From NCBI RefSeq assembly GCF_010820565.1, contig NZ_JAAIJQ010000017.1:1-64000 (forward strand): 64,000 bases of DNA, given 5' to 3'. The stretch's first letter is position 1, and each line of letters opens with the position of its first letter. Position numbers and translations under genes: made by a program. The notes under the pieces are model-generated. The model was given only the letters and a program-made list of their open reading frames with translations, did no database searches and was not told where the DNA came from. Below, one piece after another: positions 20,042-30,163 of this stretch. This DNA comes from Thiorhodococcus minor (GTDB lineage: Bacteria > Pseudomonadota > Gammaproteobacteria > Chromatiales > Chromatiaceae).

Positions 20042-21246
20042 TTGACTAACCTTTTCTCGGCGGCGCTCTCGCGCGCGTCGCAGTGGCCCTTCAAGACCGC
20101 GCTGATGGGCGCTGTCGCGGCCAGCATGGTCGTCGCCATGCAGCCCACTTCGATGTCCGCCTGGCTTCTGGGCTCACTCCTCCTCCTTGCCGCGGTCTCT
20201 ATCGATCTGCTTCACCGTAAGGCGCTTTCCTCAGCCGGGGAGGCGGCGCGCGCCGAGATCCAGCAGGCCCGCGATGAAGGTCGGTCTCAGCGTGAGGCCT
20301 GGGAGCATGCGCTCGAGCGCCTGTCGATCGAGCTCTTCCCCATCTTTGCGCGGCACATCGAGCATTCCCGCCAGCTCACCGAAGAGAGCATCGTCCATCT
20401 TTCTCAGACCTTCAGCGGTCCGGTCACGGATCTGGAGCAGGTCATCCAGGCGACTCGCTCGGCGATGGCGAGGAGCAGGCGGTCCTGGCTCAGTTCCAGG
20501 AAAGCCAGGCGAGCTTGACGGAGCTGATCGGCGCCTTCGAGCAGCTCCTGCGCCGCGAGTCCGATGTGGCGGAGCAGGTGGTGCGGCTCACCGGATTCGG
20601 CACCGAGATGCAGCGCATGGCCCAGGACGTGCGCTCGGTCGCAGAGCAGATTAATCTCCTCGCCCTGAACGCCGCGATCGAGGCCGCTCGCGCCGGCGAG
20701 CAAGGCCGCGGATTCGCCGTGGTCGCGGAGGAAGTCCGCAAGCTGGCGGGCTCATCCGCCGAGACCGGCTCGCGCATCAGCACCAAGGTGGACGAGCTCG
20801 CCCGCTCGCTCGATCGGACTCACCAGATGGTGCAGTCCTCCCCGCAAGACGCCGACAGCTTGGTCAAGAGCTCCGAGGGCAAGGTGGAGACGGTGCTCGA
20901 CGGACTGCGTGGGACGACCGAGTCACTCACCCAAGACGCGCAGAGCCTAAGGCAGCTCGGCGAGACGCTTCGCGAGGAGATTGCGACCTCTCTGGTTGAT
21001 CTCCAGTTCCAAGACCGCACCAGTCAGGTGCTCGTGCACGTCTGTGGCGGCCTGGATCGGCTGAGCGAGCGCCTTCGGGCGATCTCGCTCCACGATCCCC
21101 AACAGCAGGAGCGCGACATCCTGGAGATCGATTCTCTGTTGGCCGAGATGCTCGAGTCCTACAGCACCGTCGAAGAGCAGGATCTCCATCTCGGCAAGAC
21201 CGAGACATCGGAGCAAGCGGCGGGCTCCGAGCTGACCTTCTTCTAA
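20042..21246 (+). pseudogene. Methyl-accepting chemotaxis protein broken by a frameshift
   Basis: The first frame (20042-20518) codes two N-terminal membrane helices and the start of the cytoplasmic part. Near 20456-20461 the homologous reading moves to another frame ([16 protein letters not shown]), which runs on through ATG-less codons to 21246. The second part has the receptor signalling tip [31 protein letters not shown] and a C-terminal acidic tail. Changing frame by one base at the break would restore a protein of about 400 residues. It would feed a CheA that is itself broken here. A sequencing error is a real alternative; programmed frameshifting is not suggested by a slippery heptamer. 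Confidence 0.75.
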
Positions 21247-21293
21247 GCTGATCTGCCTCTAATCCACTGTCCTTCAGATCAACGGAGCTTGGT

Positions 21294-21662
21294 ATGGCGA
21301 AGACAATCATGGTGATCGACGACTCGGCTTCTCTGCGCAGCGTCGTCGGAATCGCACTCAAAGGGGCAGGCTACGACGTGCTCGAGGCGAGCGACGGCCG
21401 CGACGCGCTCAACAAGCTGACGGGGCAGAAGGTCCATCTGATCGTCAGCGACGTGAACATGCCGAACATGGATGGCATCACCTTCGTCAAGGAGGTGAAG
21501 AAGCTGTCCAGCTACAAGTTCACGCCCATCATGATGCTGACGACGGAGAGCCAGCCGGAGAAAAAGGCGGCGGCGCGCGAGGCGGGTGCCAAGGCCTGGC
21601 TGGTCAAGCCCTTTCAGCCCCCGATGCTACTGGATGCGGTCTCCAAGCTCGTGCTTCCCTGA
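21294..21662 (+). CDS. cheY: Chemotaxis response regulator CheY
   Basis: A 122-residue single receiver domain with acidic residues at 9-10, phospho-acceptor Asp53 (VSDVNMPNMDG), TT near residue 83 and Lys in LVKPF. It has no output domain, as in CheY, and would bind the flagellar switch. It lies in the che cluster after the receptor gene, preceded by GGAG at 21281. Confidence 0.93.
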   Translation: MAKTIMVIDDSASLRSVVGIALKGAGYDVLEASDGRDALNKLTGQKVHLIVSDVNMPNMDGITFVKEVKKLSSYKFTPIMMLTTESQPEKKAAAREAGAKAWLVKPFQPPMLLDAVSKLVLP

Positions 21663-21683
21663 AACCAGCCAGAGGCGAAAGCC

Positions 21684-22013
21684 ATGACCACAGGCGCTGC
21701 TCAATCCAGCTCGGAAGGGCGCATCGTCCTCGGGGGTGAGCTGAGCATCTGCACCGCGGCCGAGACCTTTGCCCGACTGCGTGGAGAGATCGAGGGGATC
21801 GCGGTCTGTGATCTGGACCTTTCCGGTATCTGCGAGATGGACAGCGCCGGACTGCAGCTGCTGCTGTGGCTCAGGCAGACCTGCGAGGCCCAGGGGACGC
21901 CCTTTCGGCTGATCGCGCACAGTGACGCGGTCGCCGAGGTCGTGCGCTTGCTCCAGCTCACGCAGCACCTGGGCATGGTGTCAGACCATTCGGCGGAGGA
22001 GCAGTCGGCATGA
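21684..22013 (+). CDS. STAS-domain protein of the che cluster
   Basis: 109 residues with the STAS fold pattern: a strand, then DLDLSGICEMDSAGLQLLLWL, where Ser in DSAG is the residue phosphorylated in anti-sigma antagonists. Such proteins are a common extra member of gammaproteobacterial che operons next to cheA; their precise role there is unclear. Its end overlaps the cheA start by 4 bases. Confidence 0.85.
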   Translation: MTTGAAQSSSEGRIVLGGELSICTAAETFARLRGEIEGIAVCDLDLSGICEMDSAGLQLLLWLRQTCEAQGTPFRLIAHSDAVAEVVRLLQLTQHLGMVSDHSAEEQSA

Positions 22014-22253
22014 GTCTGGATACCGCCCGCCAAGCCTTCATCAGCGAAGTCGCCGAGCTCCTCCAGTCCATGGAGGACGCCCTGCTGACCCTCGAGGACC
22101 GGCCCGAAGACCCCGAATCCCTCAACGAGGTCTTCCGTGCCATGCACACCATCAAGGGGACGGGTGGCGTCCTTGGCTATGACCCCGTGGTCGCCTTCAC
22201 CCATACGGTCGAGACGCTCATGGACGGTGTGCGCTCCGGCCAGACCCCGCTGC
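22010..22253 (+). pseudogene. cheA: cheA 5' fragment (HPt domain only)
   Basis: The first about 81 codons encode the CheA P1 domain with phospho-acceptor His46 in AMHTIKGTGG and end in ETLMDGVRSGQTPL. The dimerisation, kinase and CheW-like domains (about 600 residues) are absent, since the sequence then becomes cheR. The frame runs on to 22477 as meaningless sequence. Confidence 0.9.
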
Positions 22254-22556
22254 CTCAAGGGCGTGCGCACCCAGGTGGGCAATCTCTTGATCGAGCCCAA
22301 GCTCAAGGCGCGCGTGCGCTGGGCCCAGCACAATCTCATGCAGCCCTTGCGGGAGACGGGCACCTTCGATCTGGTGCTCTTGCGCAATGTGCCGATCTAT
22401 TTCGATTTGCCGACAAAGCAGCGGGTGCTGGACGCACTGAGCCACTCCATCGCCCCCGGCGGGTATCTGGTCATTAGTCACGTGGAGTCGCTGCAGGGGC
22501 TCCGGACGGACCTCCAACTGGTTCGTCCGTCCGTGTTGCGCAAGCCGCGGCGCTGA
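22254..22556 (+). pseudogene. cheR: cheR 3' fragment
   Basis: From the junction a different frame encodes the C-terminal end of the CheR methyltransferase: RVRWAQHNLMQPL, FDLVLLRNVPIYFDLPTKQRVL and GGYLVISHVESLQGL. The N-terminal domain and most of the SAM-binding fold are missing. The usual order cheA-cheW-receptor-cheR-cheD-cheB implies one deletion that removed everything between. Confidence 0.88.
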
Positions 22557-22592
22557 GCCGGTCGCGCGGTCGAGCAGGGGCAGCACAAGGCA

Positions 22593-23210
22593 ATGGAGGG
22601 GCTGAGACGGGTCAGGAAGCGTTTCTTGCGGCCGGGCGAGCACTGCGTGACCCGCGAGCCCATGATGCTTTCCACGCTGCTGGGCTCCTGTGTCGCGGTC
22701 TGTCTCTTCGATCCGGTCGCGCATGTGAGCGGAATGAACCATTTTCTGCTGCCGGTGCGCAATCCGGCGGCCGGCCCGGCGACCTTGGACTCGAACGCGG
22801 GACGCTACGGGCTGTGGGCGATGGAGATCCTCATCGATAATAAGGCGCTCAAGCTCGGCGCGCGACGCGAGCGGCTACGCGCCAAGGCCTTTGGCGGGGC
22901 TAATGTCCTGCAGGTGTCCTCCGGCGCCCTACCGGAGCGCTACAGCATCGGCACCGCCAATGTGCAGTTTGTGCGCCGCTTTCTCGAGCAGGATGGCATT
23001 CCGCTCGTCGCCCAGGATTTGGGCGGCCTCAACGGGCGTCAGATCTATTTCTACGGGGGCGACTACTCGGTCTACCTGAGACGGGTCCCGCGCTCGAGCA
23101 CCGTCGCCATCATCGATGAAGAGCGCGGTTATCTACGTCACGCCATCGCGGCCAAGCAGCGCAAGCCTCAGGTCGATTTCTTCGAGGACGGTCCCGGGTC
23201 GAAGGCCTAG
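22593..23210 (+). CDS. cheD: Chemoreceptor glutamine deamidase CheD
   Basis: 205 residues. Catalytic Cys33 in LLGSCVAVCLFD and His50 in GMNHFLLP are both present, followed by KAFGGANV and IGTANVQFVRRFL, the family core. It deamidates receptor glutamines to glutamates. It appears intact although its neighbour cheR is destroyed. Confidence 0.93.
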   Translation: MEGLRRVRKRFLRPGEHCVTREPMMLSTLLGSCVAVCLFDPVAHVSGMNHFLLPVRNPAAGPATLDSNAGRYGLWAMEILIDNKALKLGARRERLRAKAFGGANVLQVSSGALPERYSIGTANVQFVRRFLEQDGIPLVAQDLGGLNGRQIYFYGGDYSVYLRRVPRSSTVAIIDEERGYLRHAIAAKQRKPQVDFFEDGPGSKA

Positions 23211-23279
23211 GGTGCCCTGGGAGTGTCGTGATCCGGGGTGGATGCGAAGTGACAGGTCTTGTAGACGGAGTGGGCTGAT

Positions 23280-24392
23280 ATGCCTCAGGTCAAGGTACTG
23301 ATCGTCGACGATTCGGCCGTGGTTCGGCAGGTGCTCACGGAGCAGCTGGGCGGCATCGGCGGGATTCAGGTCATGGGCGCCGCTCGTGATCCCATCTTCG
23401 CGCAGAAGGCGATGGAGAAGGAGTGGCCGGACGTCATCGTCCTGGACATCGAGATGCCCAGGATGGACGGCATCACCTTCTTGAGGCAGTTGATGCGCCA
23501 GCGGCCGACGCCGGTCATCATCTGCTCGACGCTGACCGAGAAGGGCGCCGAGGTCACCATGCAGGCCATGAGTGCGGGTGCGGTCGATGTCATCGCCAAG
23601 CCGAAGGTCGGTCTGCGCCAGTTCCTCGAGGAGTCCAAGACGCTGCTCGGCGACGCCATCAAGGCGGCCAGCCGCGCGCGCATGGAGAAGATCGCCCGGT
23701 CTCCCCAAACGCCTTCGGCGCGTCCGATGCAGGCCAAGCTGAAGGCCGATGCCGTGGTCGCGGATCGGGCCTTCAAGCCGCTCTCGGCGACGACGGACCG
23801 CGTGGTGGCGGTCGGGACATCGACCGGCGGGACCCAGGCCCTGGAGTACGTTCTGACCCGTCTGCCGCGCACCGCGCCCGGCATCGTCGTGGTTCAGCAC
23901 ATGCCCGGCCAGTTCACCGCGGTCTTTGCGACGCGCCTCAATCAGCTCTGCGAGATCGAGGTGCGCGAGGCGCGCGACGGCGATCGCGTCATTCCGGGGC
24001 TCGCGCTCATCGCGCCCGGCACGCACCACCTGCTGCTCAGGCGCAGCGGCGCCCAGTACCGGGTCGAGGTCAAGAGCGGTCCCCTGGTCAGCCGCCATCG
24101 GCCCTCCGTGGATGTGCTCTTCCGCTCCAGCGCGCAGTCGGCCGGACCCAACGCGGTCGGCATCATCATGACGGGGATGGGGGACGACGGGGCGCGCGGG
24201 CTCTTGGAGATGCATGAGGCGGGCGCCATGACGGTTGCGCAGGACGAGCAGACCAGTGTCGTCTACGGCATGCCGAAGGAAGCGGTGAAGCTCGGCGGCG
24301 TGGATGCCATTGTGGGTCTGCCGCAGATCCCCGGCATCGTCGTCCAGGCCCCGACGCGGCAGGCCTATCTTAGAGCCGCCGCGCGCGCCTGA
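23280..24392 (+). CDS. cheB: Chemotaxis methylesterase/deamidase CheB
   Basis: 370 residues: an N-terminal receiver (Asp56 in [11 protein letters not shown]), a linker, and a C-terminal esterase with the triad Ser181 ([10 protein letters not shown]), His207 (QHMPGQF) and Asp301 ([10 protein letters not shown]). It removes methyl groups from chemoreceptors after phosphorylation by CheA. Intact; last gene of the che cluster. Confidence 0.95.
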   Translation: MPQVKVLIVDDSAVVRQVLTEQLGGIGGIQVMGAARDPIFAQKAMEKEWPDVIVLDIEMPRMDGITFLRQLMRQRPTPVIICSTLTEKGAEVTMQAMSAGAVDVIAKPKVGLRQFLEESKTLLGDAIKAASRARMEKIARSPQTPSARPMQAKLKADAVVADRAFKPLSATTDRVVAVGTSTGGTQALEYVLTRLPRTAPGIVVVQHMPGQFTAVFATRLNQLCEIEVREARDGDRVIPGLALIAPGTHHLLLRRSGAQYRVEVKSGPLVSRHRPSVDVLFRSSAQSAGPNAVGIIMTGMGDDGARGLLEMHEAGAMTVAQDEQTSVVYGMPKEAVKLGGVDAIVGLPQIPGIVVQAPTRQAYLRAAARA

Positions 24393-24587
24393 TTGCGTTT
24401 CGGCCAGCTGAGCTCTGTAAGTTCCGTGTGGACAAGCGCAGCGCGGTCCACCAACGCCAGCGCGGGATTCGGGGGACTTCGCTCTCGCTCGTTCACCCTA
24501 CGGAGATTAAGCGGTCGGCCTAATGGGCTGTTTGTTGGGCCTCCTGCGTCGGCCCAACCTGCCGCAAGACGGCATCTTGGTGGTGCG

Positions 24588-24621
24588 CTGAGAATCCTTG
24601 GACAACCTCCAGGATCCTCAG
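24588..24621. terminator. Hairpin between convergent cheB and receptor gene
   Basis: CTGAGAATCCT and AGGATCCTCAG pair except for one A-C mismatch. It lies 10 bases from the stop of the minus-strand receptor gene and may end transcription from both sides; no T tract is seen. Confidence 0.45.
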
Positions 24622-24630
24622 TGCTGGCCC

Positions 24631-26247
24631 TCAGACCTTGAAGTGACCCACCAGCTCCTGGAGCTCCTCGGCGAGGCGGGCGAGCTGCTCGGAGGCCTCC
24701 GTGGTCTGGCTGGCGCCCTGGGCGTTGCCCTCCGCCGCGTCGGAGATGGTGGTGACGTTGCGGTTCATCTCCTCCGCGACGGCACTCTGCTCCTCCGCGG
24801 CGCTCGCCACCTGAGTGTTGACGTCGTTGAGCGTGGTCATGGCGGCCGTGATGGCCTCCAAGGACTGCTCGGCCTCGACCGCGCGCCCGCGACTCTCTTC
24901 GGCGTGCGCTTTGCTGGCATCCATGACCGTGACGGCGCGTCGGCTGGCCTGCTGCAGGCGCTCGATCATGCTCTGGATCTCCTCGGTCGAGGACTGGGTT
25001 CGGTTGGCGAGCGAGCGCACCTCGTCCGCGACGACCGCGAATCCGCGTCCGGCCTCGCCAGCGCGGGCGGCCTCAATGGCCGCATTCAGCGCCAGCAGGT
25101 TGGTCTGCTCGGCAACGCCGCGGATGACGTCGAGCACCTTGCCGATCTCCTCGCTGTCGCGGCCGAGCTCGCGAATGACCTCGGAGGCGTTCTGGACCTC
25201 TTCGGCCAACTGCTCGATCTGCGACATGGTGCCGTAGACGACATCCTTACCTGATACGGCCGCATCCTGTGCGCCATGGGTGGCATCCGATCCCTGCTGG
25301 GCGCTGTGCGCGACCTCTTGAGCCGTGGCGCTCATCTCGTTCATCGCGGAGGCCAGCTGGTCGACCTCGTTGCGCTGCTGGGCGATGCCCGCATTGGTTT
25401 GCTCGGTGATGTTGGCGAGGTTGGCGGCGGCCTGCGTCAACTGCGCGGTCGAACCGAGAATCCGGCTGATGAGATCGCGGAAGTTGTCCATCATGGCGTT
25501 GAACGCCTTGGATGCCTGGCCGATCTCATCCATATTGTTGGCAAGTAGCCGATGAGTCAGATCGCCGTCGCCCTGGGCGATGCCCTGCAGCCCGACCGTC
25601 ATTTGACGCAGCGGACGAGTGACGAAGCGCGTGGTGAAGAAGTAGAGGATGAACAGCACGGGCAAGCTGAGCAGGGCCGCCATGGCGAAGATCTTGATGG
25701 CGAACCAGCGCACGTCTTCGTTGACGTCATCGAGGTTGATTTCCATGCTCACGGCGCCGAGCACCTGATCCTTGGAGGTCGGCAAATGGCAGGTGGTGCA
25801 ATTCTTTCCCAAGTAGTCCTCGCGCGAGATGGCGGCCGTCACGGCGCGGAGCGTGCGCTTGTCGTCGGAGAGCTCCAGGTAGGGCTCGCCGGTCTCTAGC
25901 ACCGCGCGCTCGATGTCGTCACGCGGCTTCTCGTGGTCCGTGCCCTCGCCGTACATGTCGATGACGCGCTGCCCACGCAGCACGCGCAGGTCATCGACGT
26001 TCTGCAGCTCGATGATCTGATCGAGAAAGGCGGCGCGCTGGCTGATGGTGCCGGTGATCATCATGGTGGTGAGGCCGGCGAGGGTCATTTCGTGCAGGGT
26101 GCTGGTGAAGGCCTCGGCCTGCTCGATCGCGGTCTGTCGTTGTTGGTCTGCTGCCCACAGGATGAGCCCTGTCCATGCTGGCACCAAGATGAGCCACATC
26201 GCCCCTAGGAGGCGTACCCAAATCGGGAAATCGTTGATCTTGCGCAT
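24631..26247 (-). CDS. Heme-c-binding methyl-accepting chemotaxis protein
   Basis: The 538-residue receptor has helix 1 at about 10-32, a periplasmic sensor domain, helix 2 at about 181-204, HAMP, and a full cytoplasmic signalling domain with [31 protein letters not shown]. The sensor carries [12 protein letters not shown], a CxxCH motif (Cys150, Cys153, His154) that should bind heme c covalently, in a domain resembling the DUF3365/Tll0287-like type. Redox, oxygen or NO sensing for energy taxis is inferred. The start at 26247 ([15 protein letters not shown]) puts the first helix near the N-terminus; the longer upstream reading is not supported. Confidence 0.92.
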   Translation of the reverse strand: MRKINDFPIWVRLLGAMWLILVPAWTGLILWAADQQRQTAIEQAEAFTSTLHEMTLAGLTTMMITGTISQRAAFLDQIIELQNVDDLRVLRGQRVIDMYGEGTDHEKPRDDIERAVLETGEPYLELSDDKRTLRAVTAAISREDYLGKNCTTCHLPTSKDQVLGAVSMEINLDDVNEDVRWFAIKIFAMAALLSLPVLFILYFFTTRFVTRPLRQMTVGLQGIAQGDGDLTHRLLANNMDEIGQASKAFNAMMDNFRDLISRILGSTAQLTQAAANLANITEQTNAGIAQQRNEVDQLASAMNEMSATAQEVAHSAQQGSDATHGAQDAAVSGKDVVYGTMSQIEQLAEEVQNASEVIRELGRDSEEIGKVLDVIRGVAEQTNLLALNAAIEAARAGEAGRGFAVVADEVRSLANRTQSSTEEIQSMIERLQQASRRAVTVMDASKAHAEESRGRAVEAEQSLEAITAAMTTLNDVNTQVASAAEEQSAVAEEMNRNVTTISDAAEGNAQGASQTTEASEQLARLAEELQELVGHFKV

Positions 26248-26444
26248 AGCGATTCTCGCGTCTTCTCTTTCTGTGGCCGTTGAGCTGAGCCCCTGGCTGA
26301 GTCGAAACGCGTACTGGCGTCCAAACCGCGTGACCCGTCGTGAGGCCATTCTTTCTTATCGCTGGCCCGAGCGCGGTCGGGTCGATCGACCCTCGGCGCC
26401 CGAGCGGCTCGCGCCTCGCGGCGGCGACCCAACGCGCCGCGCGA

Positions 26445-27042
26445 CTAGCGCGCCTCTTCGAATAGAACCCGATTATCGGCCCCGGCCTGGCCTCGCATCT
26501 GTGAATAGAGTTCCACTACCTGCGACCAATCCAGCTCGGAGAAGCGCTCTCGGGCCTCTTGGACCTTGTCGCGCAGCATGGTCTCGGACTTCTCGGCGAC
26601 GATCGAGGCGTGGCGGCCGATGCCTTCCTCCCGGATGAAGAGGCAGCCGTCCATGAGGTCGGCGAGCTTGACGATATAGGCCAGCGGCGAGCCTTGCAGC
26701 GCCTTCTTGAAGCGCGTGATCTCCGGGGCGATCTCATCCTCGATGCGGGGCAGGGGATCCTGATCGCCAGTGAGCTCGGCGATGCGGCGCTTGAGCGGGG
26801 AGGGGAGGTCACCCATCAGCAGCTCGGGCGTATCATGGGTCAGGGCGTATTCCAGCACGCTGAGCTGCGTCTCGGCGGGCAGCGTCTCACCGAGGATTCG
26901 CCGCATCAGCTCGCGCGCGATCATGGTGACCAGGTAGTGGTGCTCGGCCAGCGTCTGGCTGCGGGCGCAGCGCACCGAATGCCAGCGCGTCACATGCCCA
27001 GAGCGTGCGATGTCCTGCATGTTGAGCTTTAGATCGTTCATC
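26445..27042 (-). CDS. YfbR-like HD-domain 5'-nucleotidase
   Basis: About 198 residues. HD-superfamily metal ligands are seen in RWH (residues 20-22), LAEHHYLVT and ALTHDTPELLMGDLPSPLK, the pattern of the YfbR deoxyribonucleoside 5'-monophosphatases. The start is ATG 27042; GTG 27050 in the same frame is possible. It is divergent from the SPOR-protein gene. Confidence 0.82.
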
Positions 27043-27179
27043 CTCTCCACCCTGTAACGGCTGCTGCCTCAATAACTTCACTTGCTTGAACACCCCTATG
27101 GCGGGGTGTAGCATCGGCGCCCCACCGCAGTGCAAACAGCCCATCAACGCTCAGTCCAGTCGACTTCAAAACCTCACTC

Positions 27180-28973
27180 ATGCCCCTGGATACCGAATGT
27201 CTCGCTCAGCTCAAGCTGCGTCAGCAGCCCTTCGATGAGGTTCCGAGCGAGGACCTTCTGTACAGCGATCCGCTGCTCGAGAGCCTGATCGAGACGGCTG
27301 TGCACGCGATGCATGCGCCTGGCGCCATCGTGATCCTGGCTGGGGCGGAAGGCTCGGGGCGCAGCGTCCAGCTCCAGCGTCTGCTGGGGTCGGTCGAGGT
27401 TGGCCTGGAGCTGATCGCCTTCCGCGGTCGGGCCAACATACCCTTCGACGCCATCGACGTCACGATTCGCAACCATCTGCGCAGCGGGGGCTTCGATGAT
27501 CCACAGCGCCCGCTCTCCGAGCTGCTCGCCACGCGTGCCCGGGCCGGCAGCGCCCTGGTCCTGGCGATCGACGACGCGCATCTGATCGGCGCGGAGAGTA
27601 TCGAGCGGCTCTTGCGCGTGCGCGGGGAGGTCCTGGAGTCCGGCGGCCAGGGGCTGCGGCTCATCCTGGTCGGAGATCAATCGTTCGGGCGCGGCAGCCT
27701 GCCGCTTCCGGATCCTTTGGACGATAGTCAGGTGGTGCGCCTGAACCTGCGGCCCTTCAATCTGGAGCAGGCCGGAGCCTACCTGCGCCATCGGCTTCGC
27801 GCCGCTGGGGTGGATGACCCCGACAGCTTCTTGTCGTCCGGCGATATCGCCGTGCTGCAGACCAACAGCAAGGGCCTGCCGCGGGCGCTGAATCGGAATG
27901 CGAACGCCTGGCTCGCGCGCCGCTGCCGCAGCTCGGGCGGCATCGCCCAGAGCGTCACCCGGAAGCTCGGCGGATTGGCGCCGAGCGGAAAGTCCACTAG
28001 GACCTTCGAGGAGCCGCCCGACCAGGACATCCGGGCGCTGGTCGACGCCGCGCAAGAGGAGCCCGAGGGCATCCTGGATCTCGACTCGGAGGTGGCCACG
28101 GCGCGGTCGGCGCCTCAGGCGCCGTCGGACCCGGAGCTGGCGCGCTACCTAGTCGGCGAGGACACCAAGCCCGCGACCGACGATTTCGAGCAGATCCTCA
28201 GGCATGTGCGCCAGCACCAGCTCAGTCAAACGCCTGCGCCGCCCGCCAAGCCGCAAGTCCCAGAGCCTGCGGCCTCGCCCAAGCCATCCGTCTGGAATCG
28301 GCCTTGGCTGATCCCGCTGATTCTGGTGCTCGTCGTCCTCGCCATCCTCGTCCCCGTTGGACTCAAACTGCTGAATGGCGGCGCCCAACCGTCACCGAAT
28401 GCATTGCCGCAGGAGCGGCCTGCACCCGAGTCAGAGGCGATTTTGGAGCGGGAGTCACCGTCTACCCAGGTTCCGGTGGCCGCGTCGCCCGAGCCCGATG
28501 CACGGGAGACGGAGGCGAGTCGAGACGGGGTGCCTGAGGTTGGGGCGGAGGTCCGGCGTGCCGAGACGTCACCAGAGGGGCCGACCGCGCAATCCTCGGC
28601 TGGGCCTGATCGAGCCGAGAAGAGTGACGCCGAGGACAAGCCGGGGGCCGCCGAAGCGGACGGGGGCTCGAAGATGGACGAGGCTGAGCGCAAGATGGCC
28701 GAAGACCTCGATTGGCTCATGCGCCAGGACGGCGAGCGCTACACCATTCAATTGGTCGCGGGGCGTGATTTCGCGACTTCCCAGGTCTTCTTGGCTCGGT
28801 TTGAGCTCGATGGGATCCACTACATCCAGACGCGCAGCTACGTCATCGGCATCATCGGCAGCTTCCCGAATCGCACCGTGGCCGCAAACATGCTTGGCGA
28901 TCTCCCAGTGGCCGCCCGCGAGAAAGGGCCGTGGATCCGCACCATCGGATCCGTCCGTGACTCGCTGCCCTAG
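27180..28973 (+). CDS. DamX-like protein: AAA ATPase, transmembrane helix, SPOR domain
   Basis: 597 residues. The N-terminal half is an ExeA-type ATPase with a P-loop variant (AGAEGSGRSVQLQRLL, near residue 58) and a Walker B (LVLAIDDAHLIG). One transmembrane helix (PLILVLVVLAILVPVGLKLL, about residue 380) and a Pro/Glu-rich linker lead to a C-terminal SPOR domain (YTIQLVAGRDFATSQVF to the end). SPOR domains bind denuded septal peptidoglycan; this protein probably acts at the division site, like DamX. It is monocistronic. Confidence 0.85.
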   Translation: MPLDTECLAQLKLRQQPFDEVPSEDLLYSDPLLESLIETAVHAMHAPGAIVILAGAEGSGRSVQLQRLLGSVEVGLELIAFRGRANIPFDAIDVTIRNHLRSGGFDDPQRPLSELLATRARAGSALVLAIDDAHLIGAESIERLLRVRGEVLESGGQGLRLILVGDQSFGRGSLPLPDPLDDSQVVRLNLRPFNLEQAGAYLRHRLRAAGVDDPDSFLSSGDIAVLQTNSKGLPRALNRNANAWLARRCRSSGGIAQSVTRKLGGLAPSGKSTRTFEEPPDQDIRALVDAAQEEPEGILDLDSEVATARSAPQAPSDPELARYLVGEDTKPATDDFEQILRHVRQHQLSQTPAPPAKPQVPEPAASPKPSVWNRPWLIPLILVLVVLAILVPVGLKLLNGGAQPSPNALPQERPAPESEAILERESPSTQVPVAASPEPDARETEASRDGVPEVGAEVRRAETSPEGPTAQSSAGPDRAEKSDAEDKPGAAEADGGSKMDEAERKMAEDLDWLMRQDGERYTIQLVAGRDFATSQVFLARFELDGIHYIQTRSYVIGIIGSFPNRTVAANMLGDLPVAAREKGPWIRTIGSVRDSLP

Positions 28974-29027
28974 AAACCGCCCGGCGATGGCTTCTCGATT
29001 CTGGCGGTGCCGACTTCAGACGGCCAA

Positions 29028-29088
29028 GTCGCTCGCAAGCGGACTCCTACGCGAGCTTTCCCGCCGTAGGAGCCCGCTTGCGGGCGAC
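29028..29088. terminator. Large hairpin between convergent genes
   Basis: Arms of about 24 bases (GTCGCTCGCAAGCGGACTCCTACG against CGTAGGAGCCCGCTTGCGGGCGAC) pair with a few mismatches around a 13-base loop. The GTAGGAGCCCGCTTGCGGGC type is widespread as an extragenic palindrome in gammaproteobacteria. It probably acts as a bidirectional terminator here. Confidence 0.6.
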
Positions 29089-29136
29089 GCGCTCGGCACA
29101 GGTCGCACCATGTCCGAGCAGGTCCCAGCCGATCGG

Positions 29137-29556
29137 CTAGGGGCGGATGTAAACATACCCCTGAGACTGCAGCTCTCCGATCCGCGTCACGCCCCCCTGA
29201 CTCACCTCGACAAAGCCAGGCAACAGCTCATCGAGCGTGAGACCGAACCCTTTGAGGGTGTTGCCGCACATGTCGAGCTCGGTGCCTTGCTCCTTGAGGC
29301 TTGCCACCGCCTTGCGAACGCGATCCGTTGCCTCGATGTCCGTCAGGGCATTGATCGCCGGCCCGTGCGCGACCAGCACCAGGTTGATGTTCTCCGGGCC
29401 GCCGATGCCGGCGATGTGGTTTTGCATGTTGTTCAGAACGAAGGGGACTTTCTTGGCCTCGGACACGTGATAGACGACGTCGATCTTGTCACCAGCGAAG
29501 GCTGTGGGTGCAGCGCTGGACAGGAGCAGCAGGGATGCGGTGAGTAGTCGTTTCAT
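29137..29556 (-). CDS. DsrE-family periplasmic protein
   Basis: 139 residues with a clear signal peptide (LLLLSSAAPTAFAG). The mature part has the DsrE/F-like fold pattern: VVYHVSEAKKVPFVLNNMQNHI, LVLVAHGPAIN and a single conserved cysteine in LDMCGNTLKGFG. Periplasmic DsrE-like proteins occur in sulfur oxidisers and may carry or sense sulfur species; the cysteine would be the active residue. This role is inferred. Convergent with the SPOR gene. Confidence 0.82.
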   Translation of the reverse strand: MKRLLTASLLLLSSAAPTAFAGDKIDVVYHVSEAKKVPFVLNNMQNHIAGIGGPENINLVLVAHGPAINALTDIEATDRVRKAVASLKEQGTELDMCGNTLKGFGLTLDELLPGFVEVSQGGVTRIGELQSQGYVYIRP

Positions 29557-30163
29557 GCGAAATCCTCGTCTCGATTGTCATGGTTTCCTTCTTCTCAGGT
29601 TGCGAGGAGCCGGTCCGAGGACGGCCGATGCCCGAGTCCTCTCCGCTATCGCCCAAGCGCTGGCGGCGACTTGGGTCTTGCTGAGCCAGGTCTCCCCGAA
29701 GAGGTCCCCTCGCTAGCCCAAGGTCAGGCCCGCGATCCGCTCGGTCAAGATGCCTGCGCGTCCTTTGCGATCCGCGCAGGCGTTGTCGCGGCAGTCTGAT
29801 GTGCACCTCGCTGATCGAGGCCCGAGGTCGCCATTCAGGATTCTTCGTTGGCTCGCGCCGGGGTGATCGCAGCTGACTGCTCCGGAGCCCCGTCGCGGTA
29901 CCGCTCCTGTTCAGGATTCGCTTATGCCCCTCAAACACCTGAGCTCGATCGGGGGCAGCACTCCGATTTCCATCGCATCCGACCCCTTGACTCCCCATCG
30001 GCAAGGCGGCGATAGTTGATTCCGCCTGCTCATCTGGGGCAGAGGCTGGGCGACTTCCACAGCGGAACTTTAGACCGCATTGTGGCTCCTATCTTCCGAA
30101 GTCAGTTCACTCGCCCCCGCCCGCACCGAATCCCCAACTTGCGCGCTCCAGCTGATCTCGAAG
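29557..30163. other. Intergenic interval, no gene recognised
   Basis: About 600 bases with a lower GC feel and stops in all frames at intervals. No motif, repeat or RNA gene was recognised. It holds the upstream region of the DsrE-family gene (minus) and of the small ORF at 30164 (plus). Confidence 0.5.

Noticed and set aside
20042-21246. Programmed -1 frameshift in the chemoreceptor gene
   Set aside because: No X XXY YYZ slippery site or stem-loop was seen at the break; a mutation or sequence error is simpler.
22010-22477. A novel short CheA-like protein of 155 residues
   Set aside because: Only the first 81 codons are homologous; the remainder is cheR read in a wrong frame.
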